64,000 bases of DNA from Pezizomycotina sp. ARF18 (lineage: Eukaryota; Ascomycota): contig AZLU01000151.1 of NCBI GenBank assembly GCA_002224055.1, forward strand, positions 1 to 64,000, given 5' to 3'. Each line of letters starts with the position of its first letter. The stretch's first letter is position 1. Shown here piece after piece: positions 1 to 12,331 of the stretch. The translations under genes were made by a program, and so were the position numbers. Under the pieces are notes generated by a model, which did no database searches, was not told the DNA's origin, and worked only from the letters and a program-made list of their open reading frames with translations.

Positions 1-253
1 CTGTCGAGCATTCCTTAGGAACGCGTGCGTAGCATTGACATGTCGATTTGGTTCACGGTCGCATAGCACTTCTTCCTGTTTCTTAAAATTGGGAATCATT
101 ATTTCCATGTACTACATTTACATCAATGGTAGCATTACAGCGTTTAACTGTGAAATTTTACGTCTTTGCTCTCTCAGCAGCTTCCGTCGCAGACTATATT
201 TCCCCGGCCGGCAAAACCATGGGCTACCGCACGAAACGAGACCTCAAAACATA

Positions 254-2247
254 ATGTCATGGCGTCCTTACTCCCGCCGGCGAACAAAACGGACACTAGA
301 CCCTGTGGGCCACCATAATACTACTACTTACATATTCTACGATTACTTCGGCCTACCTCCTTCGCTGGTCGGCCGTCTCCCCGTTGGCACGAGCGCTGCT
401 ACGCCGTCGACGGAATGGTAGGAGGTAAAAAATGGGAAGAAGGGTGGGATGCCATTGCTCAGCGCGACGGACGGCAAGATCGAGCTACCGGGTTGTACGA
501 CACGATAGTCCACATCAGCCAATACGGACGACCGAATCGCGACCGATCACGTTCTTTTCGTTACGAGTACGATGTCGTCTGCGGCGACGCTGGCGGTATA
601 GCTTGCGAAATGGCGAGCAACATCGGAACATCGTTCACTGCTATATGTCGGGCGTCGACGTTAGCATGGATTTTTTGAAGCACGCGCAGGGTATCGGCCG
701 GATGGTTGCCAGGTGGTGGTACACGACGGCCGACCGAATTTTCCAACGTTATCGGACGAGAGTAGGATATCACTGAGCGCTACGGCGGCGGTTAAGTACG
801 CCGTGCAGTACATCAGCCCGCAGGCTATACTCGTCGACAAGGAGAAGGAGGAACCGTGGTTCGGGAAGACGATGAAGTCAGTTTGCGGACGGATTGAAGA
901 TGGCGCTGGTGGAGCTTCCGAAGGGTGCGGCGAGTAAGATTCCGTGGATCACGCGGTTGGACGCGGGTGCGTTGAGGGCGTGGCATAAGCCAAAGGTGGA
1001 TATCGTGATACAGGCGACGGTCGGTCGGTCCGCTGATGGAATTGCTCAAGTCGCTGCGGGATGCGGATTATTTCGGCTCGAGCCTCCGCGGTTACGTATC
1101 GAGCTCGAGCCGCCGTTGACCGGAACGTGAAGAAGCTTATTAAGGAGCTTAGGTGGCCGGGACAGGAAGGGCCGATCGTGCGACAACCGCATGTTTCCCC
1201 GACCCGATGAGAGGAGCAGGTCGCTGGAGCTCCTCGAAAGCTTCTACCCAAAGAATTTCGATACTGCTATACTTATATTAGACCCCAGCGTGGAAGTGTC
1301 CAAGTACTACTTCCACTGGCTCACGTGGGCGACGCTGGAGTACAAGCACGCGGGCTCGAAGTACTTTGAGTCAGCGTTTATCAGCGGTATTGCACTGGCG
1401 CCGCCGCTCGAGCACCTCAACGGCACTGTCCCTTCTTGCCTACAGAAAGCAGGAATCCATTTTTTTATTCGGCCCCGTCCGCGCACGCGTGCTTAATATT
1501 CGGCGACTACTGGGCGGAGTTCCACGAGTACGCCCGCCGGAGGCTCACCATCGCCGAAAGAATCAAACAATCATCTACCTCTTCAACATCAACACCAAAA
1601 TCCGTAGATTACAAACTCCCATTCACGACTTCAACAACGATGCCGCTCTGGTACTCGTTATTCCTAGAACTCGTCACGGCGCGAAGCTACATCACTTTAT
1701 ACCCACGCTACGACCAAACGGCAGAAGCTCTAGCTATCCTACACCCCGACAGGAAAAAGAAGCAAAGCAAGCCGCACCGATGCAGCAATTAATGTCGCTC
1801 GTGAACACATTAGTCACTTCGCTACCGAAGGGCGGCTTACCTACCCCTGAGGCATTAGACTACTAGGGTACGGCGCGGAGAAGACGACATGACGGCGCTG
1901 TCGCAGGTAGCCGTGATTACAAGGCGCAGATCGCGGACTGCGACCATTCCGGAAAGGCGAAGAAGTTTAATGTAAATGAGCTGTTCTGCGTGGATGATAC
2001 GGTGATGATAAGCAGGGGTGATACGGATGAAAGTATTTGAGTATGATAACGAGAATAATGGCGCTGGTGATTTTAAGGCGCCGGACACGTCCAAGGTTGA
2101 CCAGAAGGAGGTTAAGGTGCCGGCGACACCTGTGTTGGCGTCGGTGGACAGAAGAAGTACTGGCACAAGCGCAGGCGCCGGTGGCGGCAGGAGGCTAGAA
2201 CAGAAGAAGCTGCCGGTCCTAATCTCCCGGAGCCGATTGTGGGATGA
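254..2247 (+). CDS. Fungal glycosyltransferase-2-family protein
   Basis: This is a conserved Pezizomycotina protein that databases usually label glycosyltransferase 2; its substrate is unknown to me. The order of recognisable blocks fits the family: a basic N-terminus (SWRPYSRRRTKRT) followed by a hydrophobic stretch, the block around IACEMA (about 600), AVQYISPQAILVDKE (about 800), ELPKGAASKIPWITRLDAG (about 910-965), a LLKSLRDADYFGSS block (about 1035), LELLESFYP (about 1225), SVEVSKYYFHWL (about 1290), IFGDYWAEFHEYA (about 1500) and a C-terminal ELFCVDD (about 1980). The blocks lie in all three frames, so at least six one-base shifts interrupt the gene; no single long ORF exists. The ATG at 254 is the first that fits the basic N-terminus. 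The end is either 2247 (tail TEEAAGPNLPEPIVG) or 2299 in another frame. Family assignment is fairly firm from the block order; the exact ends are not. Confidence 0.62.
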
Positions 2248-2547
2248 ATTAATACTCATCTTTATTTTCGGTGCTGTTATTTACTTTGGGGACATCTAGC
2301 GAAGCGGTTCTTTTGAAATTTATTTGGTTACATTTGTATATATATTTTGCTCAAAAATATATCATTGGCTTAAATCTGTACAATTTATTAGAGCACAATA
2401 TATGCATGGCTTCTCCATCATTATCCCCGCAGTCGTCGAAAAATTAATTACTGAGTCTGGTATAAAGATAATGTGTAGTTGTGAATCCTTGTCAATAACA
2501 CAATAATACAAAGACTAGTATTAGAGACAAGTGTATTATCATATCAG

Positions 2548-2570
2548 TAATAATATCTCTGATATTATTA
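2548..2570. repeat. Perfect 10-bp inverted repeat
   Basis: TAATAATATC, loop TCT, GATATTATTA. An A/T-rich hairpin about 300 nt past the glycosyltransferase gene; possibly part of its 3' end. Confidence 0.6.
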
Positions 2571-2795
2571 TCAAATCGAGGCAAACAGCGAGCTCATTGA
2601 AGGCTCTGGTGTACTGTCTCATCCCAATCAAGAGGCCATGTGCCTGAGAAGAAAAAGTTCAAAAACTATCGGACTCAAAACGCGTGCTCAGTCAGCCATT
2701 GAAACATTAATATCGCCTCGCTAGCAGCTTTCAGCGATGACACCTGCTCAATTGATAATAGGTAGAATGGTGAGAATTATCAACACTCAATTCTC

Positions 2796-2826
<31 letters not shown>

Positions 2827-3159
2827 GAGAGAGAGAATAAAACGATAGGGCTGAATTGAAAGCGAGTGACGTCTGATTCCACCTCAATTCACGCTTGAGG
2901 TTCTAGAAGAACACGAGTAATAACTTTCGATTTCACTGTAGTAGAGAGAGCCATGAGGATCTGTCTGGAAATAAACGGTCGATACTCTAGTCTCAATCCC
3001 TCCCCAAGAAACACACTCGCGACACCTTCAACTGCCAATTCAGTTAAAACAATGGTCCTGGAAAAAGCCGCGATGATCCCTGTAGTAGCAGAAAACTCAA
3101 TTCCTTCATAAAAAAAATCTTGATTTCTTTCACATGCAAGGAAAGGAGAAATGCTCAAC

Positions 3160-3190
<31 letters not shown>

Positions 3191-3928
3191 CTGGGCAGGC
3201 CCACTGTGGAACGTGAAAATGTCAATTGGCTCGCCATGCTGCAGCCACTCAATTGCCTTGTGTCGCATTTCGTATTTCCCGCCAATGGGCGGGGTTGTGT
3301 GTGACTTCCGCCCTTCCCACGAAAATAGAAGCAAGGCAATGTCAGTAGGTGGTGATCTTTCCGACGCAGCACAAGAGCCTCGCACTTCTAAAAACTTGAC
3401 ACCGACAAAGTCCTGCAGCCGCTTGTGGAAGATACCGTAGCCCCTGCTCATGCATATGCTAAGCACTGCTGTCCTTGGAAAAAAGGAGAACTAGTTGACT
3501 GCTGTTAGCGTGGGCATTGCTCTGATGAAAAATCGGGAGACGACAAGAGGGAAGTTACCCAAAACCTTGTCCGCAGTTGCTGCTGTGACAGCTTTTCGAC
3601 AAGGATTCGCCAGTTTTTGTTGAATTTCCCGCAAAAAAAAAGATTTGCGACGCTGTAAGGCTATCTTCGAAAAGTCTTGATCATCCAATCATCCAATCGG
3701 CAATGGTGGTAGTACCGGGTCTTTCAACTGGCAAAAATGCTGTAACGCTAGGAGAAATGAGCACTTCCCCAGAGCGGAACGACCGAGTCTTTGGCGCAAT
3801 CTAGGAACTCCCACACGGCCTCTGCCTGCGCTTTATCCTCTTCCCACTTCCACCCTTTTCTTTCCAGCACGCCATTTCTGCTTTTGAACGAAACAGGGAA
3901 AGCTTGTCCGAGGAAACAGTTCAGATGC

Positions 3929-3932
<4 letters not shown>

Positions 3933-3975
<43 letters not shown>
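3933..3975. repeat. Poly(A) run, 43 nt
   Basis: The longest homopolymer in the window; lysine-rich ORFs across it are artefacts. Confidence 0.75.
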
Positions 3976-3980
<5 letters not shown>

Positions 3981-4175
3981 ATGGGATTGTGTGCACAGTA
4001 CGGTGGTAAACGACTATAACTTTGATAGCTTTAAGAAGGTCCTCACGCGACCCTTTTTATCAAAACTGTGGAGGACTTCCAGTTCGAATGTAAATTCTAA
4101 ATGAAGTGTAATAATATGAGGGTTTGAGCTTTTCTTGGTTGTGTGGAAGAAGAAGAAGAAGTATAAGAAGTGTAG

Positions 4176-4186
4176 TTTTATTATTA

Positions 4187-4224
<38 letters not shown>

Positions 4225-4230
4225 GTTATT
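4176..4230. repeat. (ATT)n trinucleotide microsatellite
   Basis: About 17 ATT units with two G interruptions, in the CHO2 upstream region. The poly-Leu ORF over it is an artefact. Confidence 0.75.
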
Positions 4231-4597
4231 TCTAGTTTTATTTCTAGTTTTGTTTGGTTGTTCGTTGTTGCCAGCAGTTCCTTATCTCCAATTCCTTCCC
4301 CGTATTAAAGAGTGTTAGCAGCCCTATCAATTTCACAAGCAAACGAATTCCAACAGAACTTCTTATTCATAAACCCATTTACAAGTACGAAAATACATTC
4401 TTTCCTCTTCATTTCTCACTCACTCACTAAATTAAAGGACAGCGTATTCTCGTATTCTTTTACTCCGAACAAAGGCCTTCGGAGTAGATGTTTCCTGTGC
4501 TATAAGGTCCTGTTCCGAAAAGAGGACAGAGTTAGAGAGCCAGGAAAATAAACATTCGCCAACTCAATCAACGCACCGTTGAAAACGAGGAACGCAG

Positions 4598-7500
4598 ATG
4601 TCTCAAAGCCCGCCCGTCACCCCCGTCCTACGAGATAAGGGAGCCGCAGCAGGCAAGAAGAAACTCGGTGATGCAATTGTTTTCTCGAATGAGAGACGAG
4701 ATGCAAAATCGGCGCAGGTAATAATGGAAACGCACCAAAGCTTGACGAGGGCACCAAGGCCGTTCATTTCGTAGAAGAAGTGGAAGATAATGCAGACGAT
4801 AAGGATTCGAAACCTCGCAAAACGTTCGGAAGAACATCAAGTGGAAGCGGTAACTATACAGATCTTTTCGAGCCTCGAGAATGCTTTACAAGGGAAAAAA
4901 AAAAAAATAAAGAAAAAAAAAAGGAAAAAAAAAAAAAAAAAGAAGAAAAAAAGAAGAAAAAAAGAAAAAAAAAAAGAAAAAAAGAACTGAGAGAAACACC
5001 GTTGTTACTTAATTGTTCGAATGGTTAATTGACGGTGAAGCAATATACTTTTTCCTAGTATTTGTTGTCCCCGAAACACATGATATGGTTACCAACCTAC
5101 TGTCACCAAGCCAACCAAAAAATTTAACCGACCTGCTCGTTATTGCCGTTCTGTTCATGCACGTCAGCCTTTTATGGCTGGTCCCGAAGCAATGGCTCAA
5201 ACCGACGTTCATGTGCCTGTTCTTCTTCTGGAGGGCCGGGTACAACGTCGGAATCGGCCATCTGCTTCAACAGCAGAGCTCGCACGGGATGCTAGTTTAC
5301 TGGGCAAAGAAGTACAAGGTATTCGAAAAGGAAGCTAATCCGACATTGTACGCCTTTTTGGAGAGTGAACTGTCCACCAAAATACAAAATGAGGACTACG
5401 ACTTTGCGACGGCGCCGATGAGTATAATGCTTGGCTAGTTTTCCGTAAACTTGTCGACCTGATCTTGATGTGCGACTTCACTAGCTATGTTCTGTATGCT
5501 ATCGTGTCGACAGAGTGCCGATCATCCTATGTGGATGCACGCAATCAGGCTTCTTGCAGGTGCAGCTCTGTTTCTTTTCAACGTGTGGGTGAAGTTGGAT
5601 GCTCATCGTGTCGTCAAGGACTTTGCTTGGTGTACGTCTCATCCTAGGCTTTTATATCAAAACTTTGCTCGCACGAGATCGAATGTTCTGCAAATTGCGA
5701 TAGTTTCATTTTCAAATGCGCTGACTTGGGATTCATTCTGCAAAATGTAGACTGGGGTGACTTCTTCTTCATGATTGATCAGTCCCTGACCTTTGACGGC
5801 GTATACGACATTGCCCCTCATCCCATGTATTCGTCGGATACGCTGGCTACTATGTAAGTGTGCCTGGACTATATATTTAAAAGATGCTGCGATTTAGAAG
5901 AGAAAGGCTCGAATAGCTTACAAGGGTTTTCATACTCTCAAAAGGTATCAGCCTATGGTCGGCCAACTACTCCGTATTTTACGTTTCCTTGCTCGCGCAC
6001 ACTGCTCAGTTCTTCTTTCTTCACTTTGTTGAAAATCCACGTAAGTTTAAATGGGCTTCCTCAACGAAGACCATGATTGCTCATTCTATTCAACAGATAT
6101 CGAGAAGATCTACAACGCCCCAGCTCCGCGCGTCAAGAAAACTGGAGTGGTACCACGAAGGTCGTTACAAGTTCCGATGAAAGTCCAGAATCCCACGTCG
6201 GGAGCGTTTCTTCCGGTAGTATGGAAGATTTCCTTGTCAATGGCGAAGGCTCTGCGGAAGACACCATGCCAGCTGGGCGTCTCTGCTGGGAATCCGAAAT
6301 TTTGATCCTTTGAGGGTTCACAATCTGGCACTACTGGTCATCACATTTTACATGTTCGCACTTGCATTGGCAACGCCCAAAAACTCTTCTGGAAGATTTT
6401 CTTTGTTAGCCATGCTGTTATCTGGCGGTTGGTCTTCAGCTTCGGACTCGATGGATACTGAATAGGCAGAGTGAACGAAAGATGTGGACGAGACACTTCC
6501 TTAAGTTTGGAGAAAGCACCCAGATCGGCTGAAGTACTGGCAATCGCTATACTTTGTCTGCACTTATATGACGCATGTCACCTTTGTCACTGCGTCTTGG
6601 AAGATGCTTGACTTGTCTGAACTTCTGACGAGTTGGGGTTTATGAGCTGACAATGGGATTAGTAAGACTCCTTCTATTAAAGAGGAAAATTCTACCAACA
6701 GGAAATGCTAACATGTTTCCCCAACATAGCTATTGATAGCATTGCAGATTTGGACATCGAGCTCGATTTATGATAGCATCGGAGAGTTTGGGTGGTAAGT
6801 AGAGCATTCTGTTCTCTAAATTGGGTCCTTTCCAAGAAGCATTAAGACTAAAAATTACTTGACCGCATAGGTTTTACGGCGATTTCTTCTTTGATCATCA
6901 TCCCAACCTTACATATTCCGGCATATATCGATACCTCAACAGTCCAGAGCGTGTTATCGGTTGCGCAAGCGTCTATGGCTTTGCCCTCATTACCTCCAGC
7001 CCGACAATGTTCCTAGTTGCGCTCCTGGCGCACTCAACCACCTTTATTCCATCCAAAATGTGGAGCGACCGCATATGCAGAAGCTCTACGGCACCACACT
7101 TCGTCAGGAAGCCGGACTTGTCCGTTCTATTAAAAAGTGGTTCCTCCTCCGTTGAGAAGCGCATCACAAGGCTTCAGGGATCTTTGGACACAGTACTCGC
7201 CACCACTTCGAGCAAGATTAACGAGGTGCTCGACCTCGCAAAGCGCAGGCTGGCATGGGATAACAACCCGAAAGAAGGTGCCGAGACAAAGATGGCCCTC
7301 AGCGAGTATCCTGCGCTCCTTACGATTACGCGGTTAGCGGACGATCTATCTAACTACGACATCAACTACTATTCCATCTCCATACTCAACGCAAAGACGT
7401 CACCGGAACCGATTGAAGGCGCAACGAGCGAGTTCAAGCCGCTTTCGATCCCGTTCGGCTCTCCACTAAGGATATCCTGGACTGCTCCTACTAACCACTC

Positions 7501-8255
7501 TAAAGAGGACTGGATCGGTCTATACAGGGTAGCAGACAACGAGTCCAGAAGTGTTACTAAGATTGCCTCTATGGCAGGTGGATCGCGGTATCTAAGGGTG
7601 AATACCCACCTCTCCACGAGGATTCCCTTATCGAATCGGACAAGTGGATAAATGACGGCAGGTTCGAAGGCGAGTACGTCGTTGGCGAGGCCGAGTTCAC
7701 GGGAGACAGGCTCTTCTGGAGGCGAGGTGTCTATGAATTCCGCTACCACCACGGCGGCAAGCACAACGTCATGGCCACTTCGCTCCCGTTTGAGGTCACG
7801 TTTGAGAAGTTCAGCGACGAGCGGTTCGAGAGTGGACAGACGGACGTCGAGGAGGAGCTGCTGCCGCTCGTCCGGGCGTGCTTTGAAAATAAAGACGGCA
7901 TCGCGCCTGATGAACTTGATGACGAGTTTGGTGCTCTGACTGATCCGAAGTACTCGCGACGCATAGTATACGCAATCAACGAAATGTAAGCGCCCATCTT
8001 ATATATTATTTTTGACAAAATAATATGCATAATAGCTAACAAGCTTCCTTACAGGTTGGTCTTGATCTGGCTCCGGAAGTTGTCCTTGCGGATAGGACCG
8101 TCAGGAAGCTAGCCTGGAGGATCAGGAGAGCGAAGAAGTACTGGTAAGTTTAGATATAAGCCCTTGTCCTTTAACGAACGATGCTAACTTGCGTAAAGGC
8201 ACCATTTAGCATGTCCGTGCCAGCCACTTCCGCTCCTACGACTCCAAAAATGTGA
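4598..8255 (+). CDS. CHO2: Phosphatidylethanolamine N-methyltransferase CHO2
   Basis: Cho2 carries out the first SAM-dependent methylation of phosphatidylethanolamine in the ER membrane, on the route to phosphatidylcholine. The conserved N-terminal block [20 protein letters not shown] follows intron 1 (4850-5058), joined from [10 protein letters not shown]. Next come multi-span membrane segments, the first methyltransferase repeat ([14 protein letters not shown] at about 5590; [16 protein letters not shown] at about 5790), and the second repeat ([13 protein letters not shown] at about 6750; [19 protein letters not shown] at about 6910; HMQKLYG at about 7075). A soluble C-terminal domain (about 7290-7985) ends in [11 protein letters not shown]. 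Other introns are 5632-5750, 5854-5944, 6041-6096, 6796-about 6871, 7986-8054 and 8154-8198. Frame shifts fall inside conserved blocks; for example the missing G after 5420 turns an expected [10 protein letters not shown] into a stop. ATG 4598 is upstream of one such shift, so the first 35 codons are less certain. The domain order and length match full-length Cho2. Confidence 0.95.
4891..4985. repeat. A/G purine tract inside CHO2 intron 1
   Basis: About 95 nt of almost pure A with scattered G inside the intron that joins [10 protein letters not shown] to VFVVPETHD. Its presence explains the poly-Lys ORFs here. Confidence 0.75.
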
Positions 8256-8859
8256 TGATCATATCAAGCATTGATACTGCGAGATGTTAATTTTGCCCTC
8301 TAGCGCGCTGCCTGTCGCCGGCCCTTATCGCATTCACCTTTTTTGTTGTATTTTGAGTTCTTTCGCACGAAGCAAATGCATACATTATTCGAACTCCTGC
8401 TATAGGAAAGTGCAGGCTTTTTGTTGCTCCCTTTTTACTTCTTACTTCTTTTGCGCTTTCGTGATAAAAACGTTTTGACCTCGTGTGGGTGTATATTGCT
8501 TGACTAGACAGTTCAGCGAAGAAAGTACTGTGGTCCCATGAAATCTACATGCTCTTCTATAGTTCCTTGGACTTGTTTTCAATGTGTATATTTAGGGAGA
8601 TTAGCTAGCCTTTAAAAAAAAAAGCAGACATGCGTGTGTAATTTTGAAGCCTACGACTAGAAATTTGGGCTGCTGATGTTTGTATTTCGTGATCAACCGT
8701 AATCAATCCGCCAATAGGTTTACGTTGCACAGCGCATTGGTTGTAATACCAATATAAAATGAAGGATGAGCTTGGATATGACATTCGAATAAGTTCTGCA
8801 GTTTGTTTTCGCTAGATTTACATAAATATATTACAGTACCTCCTTTCCAGACGGAAGAA
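8256..8859. other. Convergent 3' spacer, CHO2 and DBP10
   Basis: A 600-nt spacer; the ORF at 8284-8478 has no family features. Presumably both transcript ends lie here. Confidence 0.5.
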
Positions 8860-11800
8860 CTACCTTTTCCCTTTCGATTTCATCTTCTTGGAAGGCCGAG
8901 CGTTCTTTTCTCTCCTCTTCTCCTTCTGCGCCCTCATCTTTCGTATCTCGTCCGAGCTCCTGATCTCGCTCTTCAGCTTCTTGCCGTAACCCTTGCCGTG
9001 GAGGCCCTTCGTCTTCGCCTCCTCGACCCTCTTCTTCTGTACGTGGTAGTCGTCCCTCGCCTTATCCGCAACCTTCGGCGCCTGCACCTTCTTGTGGAAC
9101 ATCCTGCCCCTCTCCTTTAACCTGTCCGTGGTCTTCGCGTCCATAATTCCGCCGATATTTCTACCGCCGCTCTTCTCCGCTTCGCCACGCGCGGTAACCG
9201 CGCTATTTTGTTCGACTTCTTCCAGCTCTCGAACCTACCGCTCTTGAACGATGCCGCGATCAGCTGCCCGCTCTCGCCCCTGATCATCTTCGGCTTATCG
9301 TTCCTAGAGCCGTCGAAGTCGTTTTTCCTGTTTACGAATTTCTTGGCTTTCGAGTCCCAGCGGAGCCCGCTCATTTTGCTAGCTACGCCGAAGGATTTTG
9401 ATTCGTCTGCGGTGAGATCTAGCGTGGCGGACCGTGCAGCTTCGGCGAAGGAGGTACCGCCTTGAGAAACGCCGTACGCTCGCTCTTCGGCTAATGAAAA
9501 CGAAGGGTTGTAGGACATGTAATGCTCCGGATCTTGGAAGCTGGACGTTTTAGCACGCTTCGACGGGCGTCTTTTCGAGCCGGCAATCTGGCGACCTTGG
9601 AAGGCTTCTTCCAGCTCGGATTCGTTCGCGGAGGACATATCGACGTCGTTAACGGTTACCCCGCCAATCTCAGCTTCACTATCCGATTCATCTTGCCAGT
9701 CCATCTCATTATCCTTAACGTCCGGTACATCGTTATCGCCTACATCGATTTTCTCCATATCGACGTCACTGCCGTCGTCTTGCTCCTGACGCGAAGGGTC
9801 GATCTTGATCTTCGCCCGCCTGTTCTTCATCACCTCAGCGGCTTCGCTGCGGTTCAAACCCCTCTGCCCGATCTCGAATACCGTCTCCGCGGGTCTAAAC
9901 TTCGAAACCGCGGCCAGCATCTTCTGCCGCTCCACCTCGAGGTTGGTAACGCCATCGGCAAAGAGCGGGTTGACGCACATCCAGCTCTTATTCTTGACAA
10001 TCTCCTTCGCTCTCTTCGCGCTCTCCGCCGAAGCCGAATCCGGGTCCTCTTGTAAAGCTTTTCTCCCTTCCTTGCGACCTCTTTCAATGCAGCCAGGTCA
10101 TTCCCCGTCCCACCGAGCATCTGCACGACCATTTCGTTACACCGATCGAGCCCTTCGCGGGGTAGCCGCCCGGCGATTACGTCGCCCGCAAAGTCAAAGT
10201 CCTCCTTGCTCTTGTTCTTAAGCTCCTGGTCCTTAGCGAAGACCAACCTGCGTCCTAAAAATAACTGTAGGTCTAATAGATACGGTATATCATCAGCCTG
10301 AATTAACGAGTACGCCATCCTCTCCTACCAGCTCTGGCTGTTCGACCAACGCGGTGCACGAATACTTTCGGTTGCGGCGGGAAATCATAATTGATCACGT
10401 TCGACAGCATAGGGATATCGATACCCCGCGCCGCGACGTCGGTAACCACTAGGATGTGGGCTTCTCGGAGCGGAATTTCGCAACCTGATTCCTGCGAGCG
10501 ACCTGGTCGAGCGAACCGTAAACGTAAGCGACAGCGAATCCTGCCGCAGTCAGTATTGAGCGACGTATTCAACGTGATGCTTCGTCGCCGTAAAGATGAC
10601 GGTGGAGTAGTTGCCCGACAGTTCGTTCTTCGCCGGTTGCGTCCGCTTCCGCTTCTTCTTTCCCGCGCTCATTTTCCCTTCGCCGTCCTCATCGTCGTCT
10701 TCGCTGCTCGGTTTTATGGTCCCTATCGGAACGCTGATAACGTCTTGTAGTATTTGTAGCAGAGCGCCTTCTTTCTCCGACGATTGTAGCGTGAAAAATG
10801 CCGACTCTAGATCTGTTGATATCTTCGAATCGGCATCTAATCGCACTAAGCTTGGCTCGTGCAGGCCAGCTTTCGCAAACTCGACGAGCGATTTGGTAGC
10901 GTAGCAGAGAACAGCAAAGTCTGCCTGGTCTCGGGAAGAGCGTGTAGGATTCTGTCAACTGTTCTGAGAAACCCATCTCGAACAGCCTGTCGGCTTCATC
11001 AAAGACGACGTATTGTATGGATTTCAGGTCCAGGTCCATCTCAACCTGTAATGGAGGAAGCGACCGGGCGTGGCAATGACACTATACGCAAATCATTAGA
11101 AACAAAGCTTGAAAATTGGTCGTGGCGTAAGCTTACATGTCAGGATTTCCAGCCATCAAGCTGAATTGCTCTTCCAAGCTGTCGCCACCGACGAGGAGTA
11201 CGCATTTTAGATCCGTGCCTTTGCCAAATTCCTTGCAGACCTTCAATGTTTGCAGCGCGAGTTCTCTGGACGGCGATAAAATGAGCGCGCGAGCTCCGAC
11301 CTGTACAAATGATGTTAGAGACTTTAACTAGAGAATTAAAATTGTGAAGTTTCGCTGCAAGAAGAGATACCTTTGCAGAGCGCCTTCAGCTTTCTACCAG
11401 GGAATTACGAATGCTGCTGTCTTTCCAGAACCTGTCCGGCCATGCCCACAACATCTTGACCGTCTAACAGGAGCGGTATCGTCTTCCTCTGGATCGGGGT
11501 CGGCACCGAGAACCCTTTCCTCGTAATCGCCTTTAGTAGCGTTGCATTGAGACCTATATAAAATCATGAATGTAACCCTCCGTATAATTATATCATAAAG
11601 GTTCCAAGTTGTAAGAATTTCCCCACCATAGATTGAAATCCTCCGCTCTTTTTCGCGCACCCTTTAGCTTGCTTTTTCTTTCGCAGCTTGGAGCTTCGAT
11701 TTTATGAATTGCTCGTCGCCGGAGCCATCATGTCGCTTCCATCGGCTGTGGTCGACGTCCTTGTCGAGGTCTAATATCGAGTTGGCGTCCAGCGGGCCCA

Positions 11801-11947
11801 ACTTGAGCTTCCGCGCCGCGACAGGGTCGATCTCGAAGCCGCCGTCGGAGTCGGAGTCGAACTGGTCTTTACTGCCGCCATTGCTAGAGCGGAGAAATGT
11901 CGATTTCGAATTCGCTGCGTCGGCGACGGAGCCCGTAGTGGTCTCAT
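8860..11947 (-). CDS. DBP10: DEAD-box RNA helicase DBP10 (60S biogenesis)
   Basis: Dbp10 is a nucleolar ATP-dependent RNA helicase for large ribosomal subunit assembly. Reading on the minus strand, an acidic N-terminus contains [10 protein letters not shown] and [19 protein letters not shown]. It is followed by motif [15 protein letters not shown] (about 11415-11440), [16 protein letters not shown] (about 11280), the DEAD box in [14 protein letters not shown] (about 10990), a SAT region, [11 protein letters not shown] (about 10440) and [11 protein letters not shown] (about 10345). The C-terminal part carries the Dbp10-specific domain ([18 protein letters not shown], about 9350) and a lysine-rich tail ending KSKGKR. 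Introns are visible near 11040-11135, 11300-11370 and 11560-11630. The start at 11947 (MRPLRAPSP) requires two small frame shifts before the [10 protein letters not shown] block, so the N-terminus is less certain than the core. It is divergent from the snRNP gene at 12332. Confidence 0.95.
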
Positions 11948-12006
11948 TGCTGTTGAGTTTTCGTCAATTCGTTGTATAACAGTGTTCTGTCGTCCTGTTC
12001 AAGTTG

Positions 12007-12042
12007 GAATTTTTCAGGCGAAAAGACGCTATAAAATTTTTA
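12007..12042 (-). promoter_or_regulatory. RRPE-like A/T elements upstream of DBP10
   Basis: On the DBP10 strand the sequence reads TGAAAAATTC at 12016-12007 and TAAAAATTTTAT at 12042-12031, about 60-95 nt before the ATG. These resemble the rRNA-processing element (core GAAAAATTT) known upstream of ribosome-biogenesis genes in yeasts. The match is by eye in A/T-rich DNA, so chance is a real alternative. Confidence 0.3.
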
Positions 12043-12119
12043 ATGAAGGACTATAGCTTAATTTTTAAGCCGCATTTAAAGGTCGTGCATTTTACGTGTT
12101 GTTAGCTCTGGCGGCAATA

Positions 12120-12135
12120 TTTTTTTTTTTTTTTT
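12120..12135. repeat. Poly(T) run, 16 nt
   Basis: An uninterrupted T16 lies between the divergent DBP10 and snRNP genes. Such poly(dA:dT) tracts are common nucleosome-depleted promoter parts in fungi. Confidence 0.7.
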
Positions 12136-12331
12136 GGTCCCAAGTCGCGACTCTCATCCATTCATTCAATTAATTTTGTCACAGAACAAACCCAGTCACC
12201 ACTATCATCATTGCCGGCCAACCAGACCTTGAACTCCGTCTACTGCTCGCAACTACACCCGATACTGCGCGCCAAAGCAGCCTCTTTACTCATTGCGTTC
12301 TTCTCTCTATCCGATCATAGTGACCTGCAAA

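Larger units (their letters stand above)
2248..4597. other. 2.3-kb gap between glycosyltransferase gene and CHO2
   Basis: No gene identified. Minus-strand frames at 2889-3161 (SRTIVLTELAVEGVASVFLG), 3491-3688 and 3748-3996 (RKGWKWEEDKAQAEAVWEFL) read a little like protein but match no family I know. Poly(A) runs interrupt it at 2796-2822 (27), 3160-3188 (29) and 3933-3975 (43). A perfect 10-bp inverted repeat with a 3-nt loop is at 2548-2570. Confidence 0.35.

Noticed and set aside
3904-4104. Lysine-rich ORFs over A runs (also 4780-5028, 19307-19735, 36355-36621)
   Set aside because: They are translations of homopolymer A tracts; the flanks show no protein family.
4124-4318. Poly-leucine ORF resembling a signal or membrane segment
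   Set aside because: It is the (ATT)n microsatellite read in one frame.
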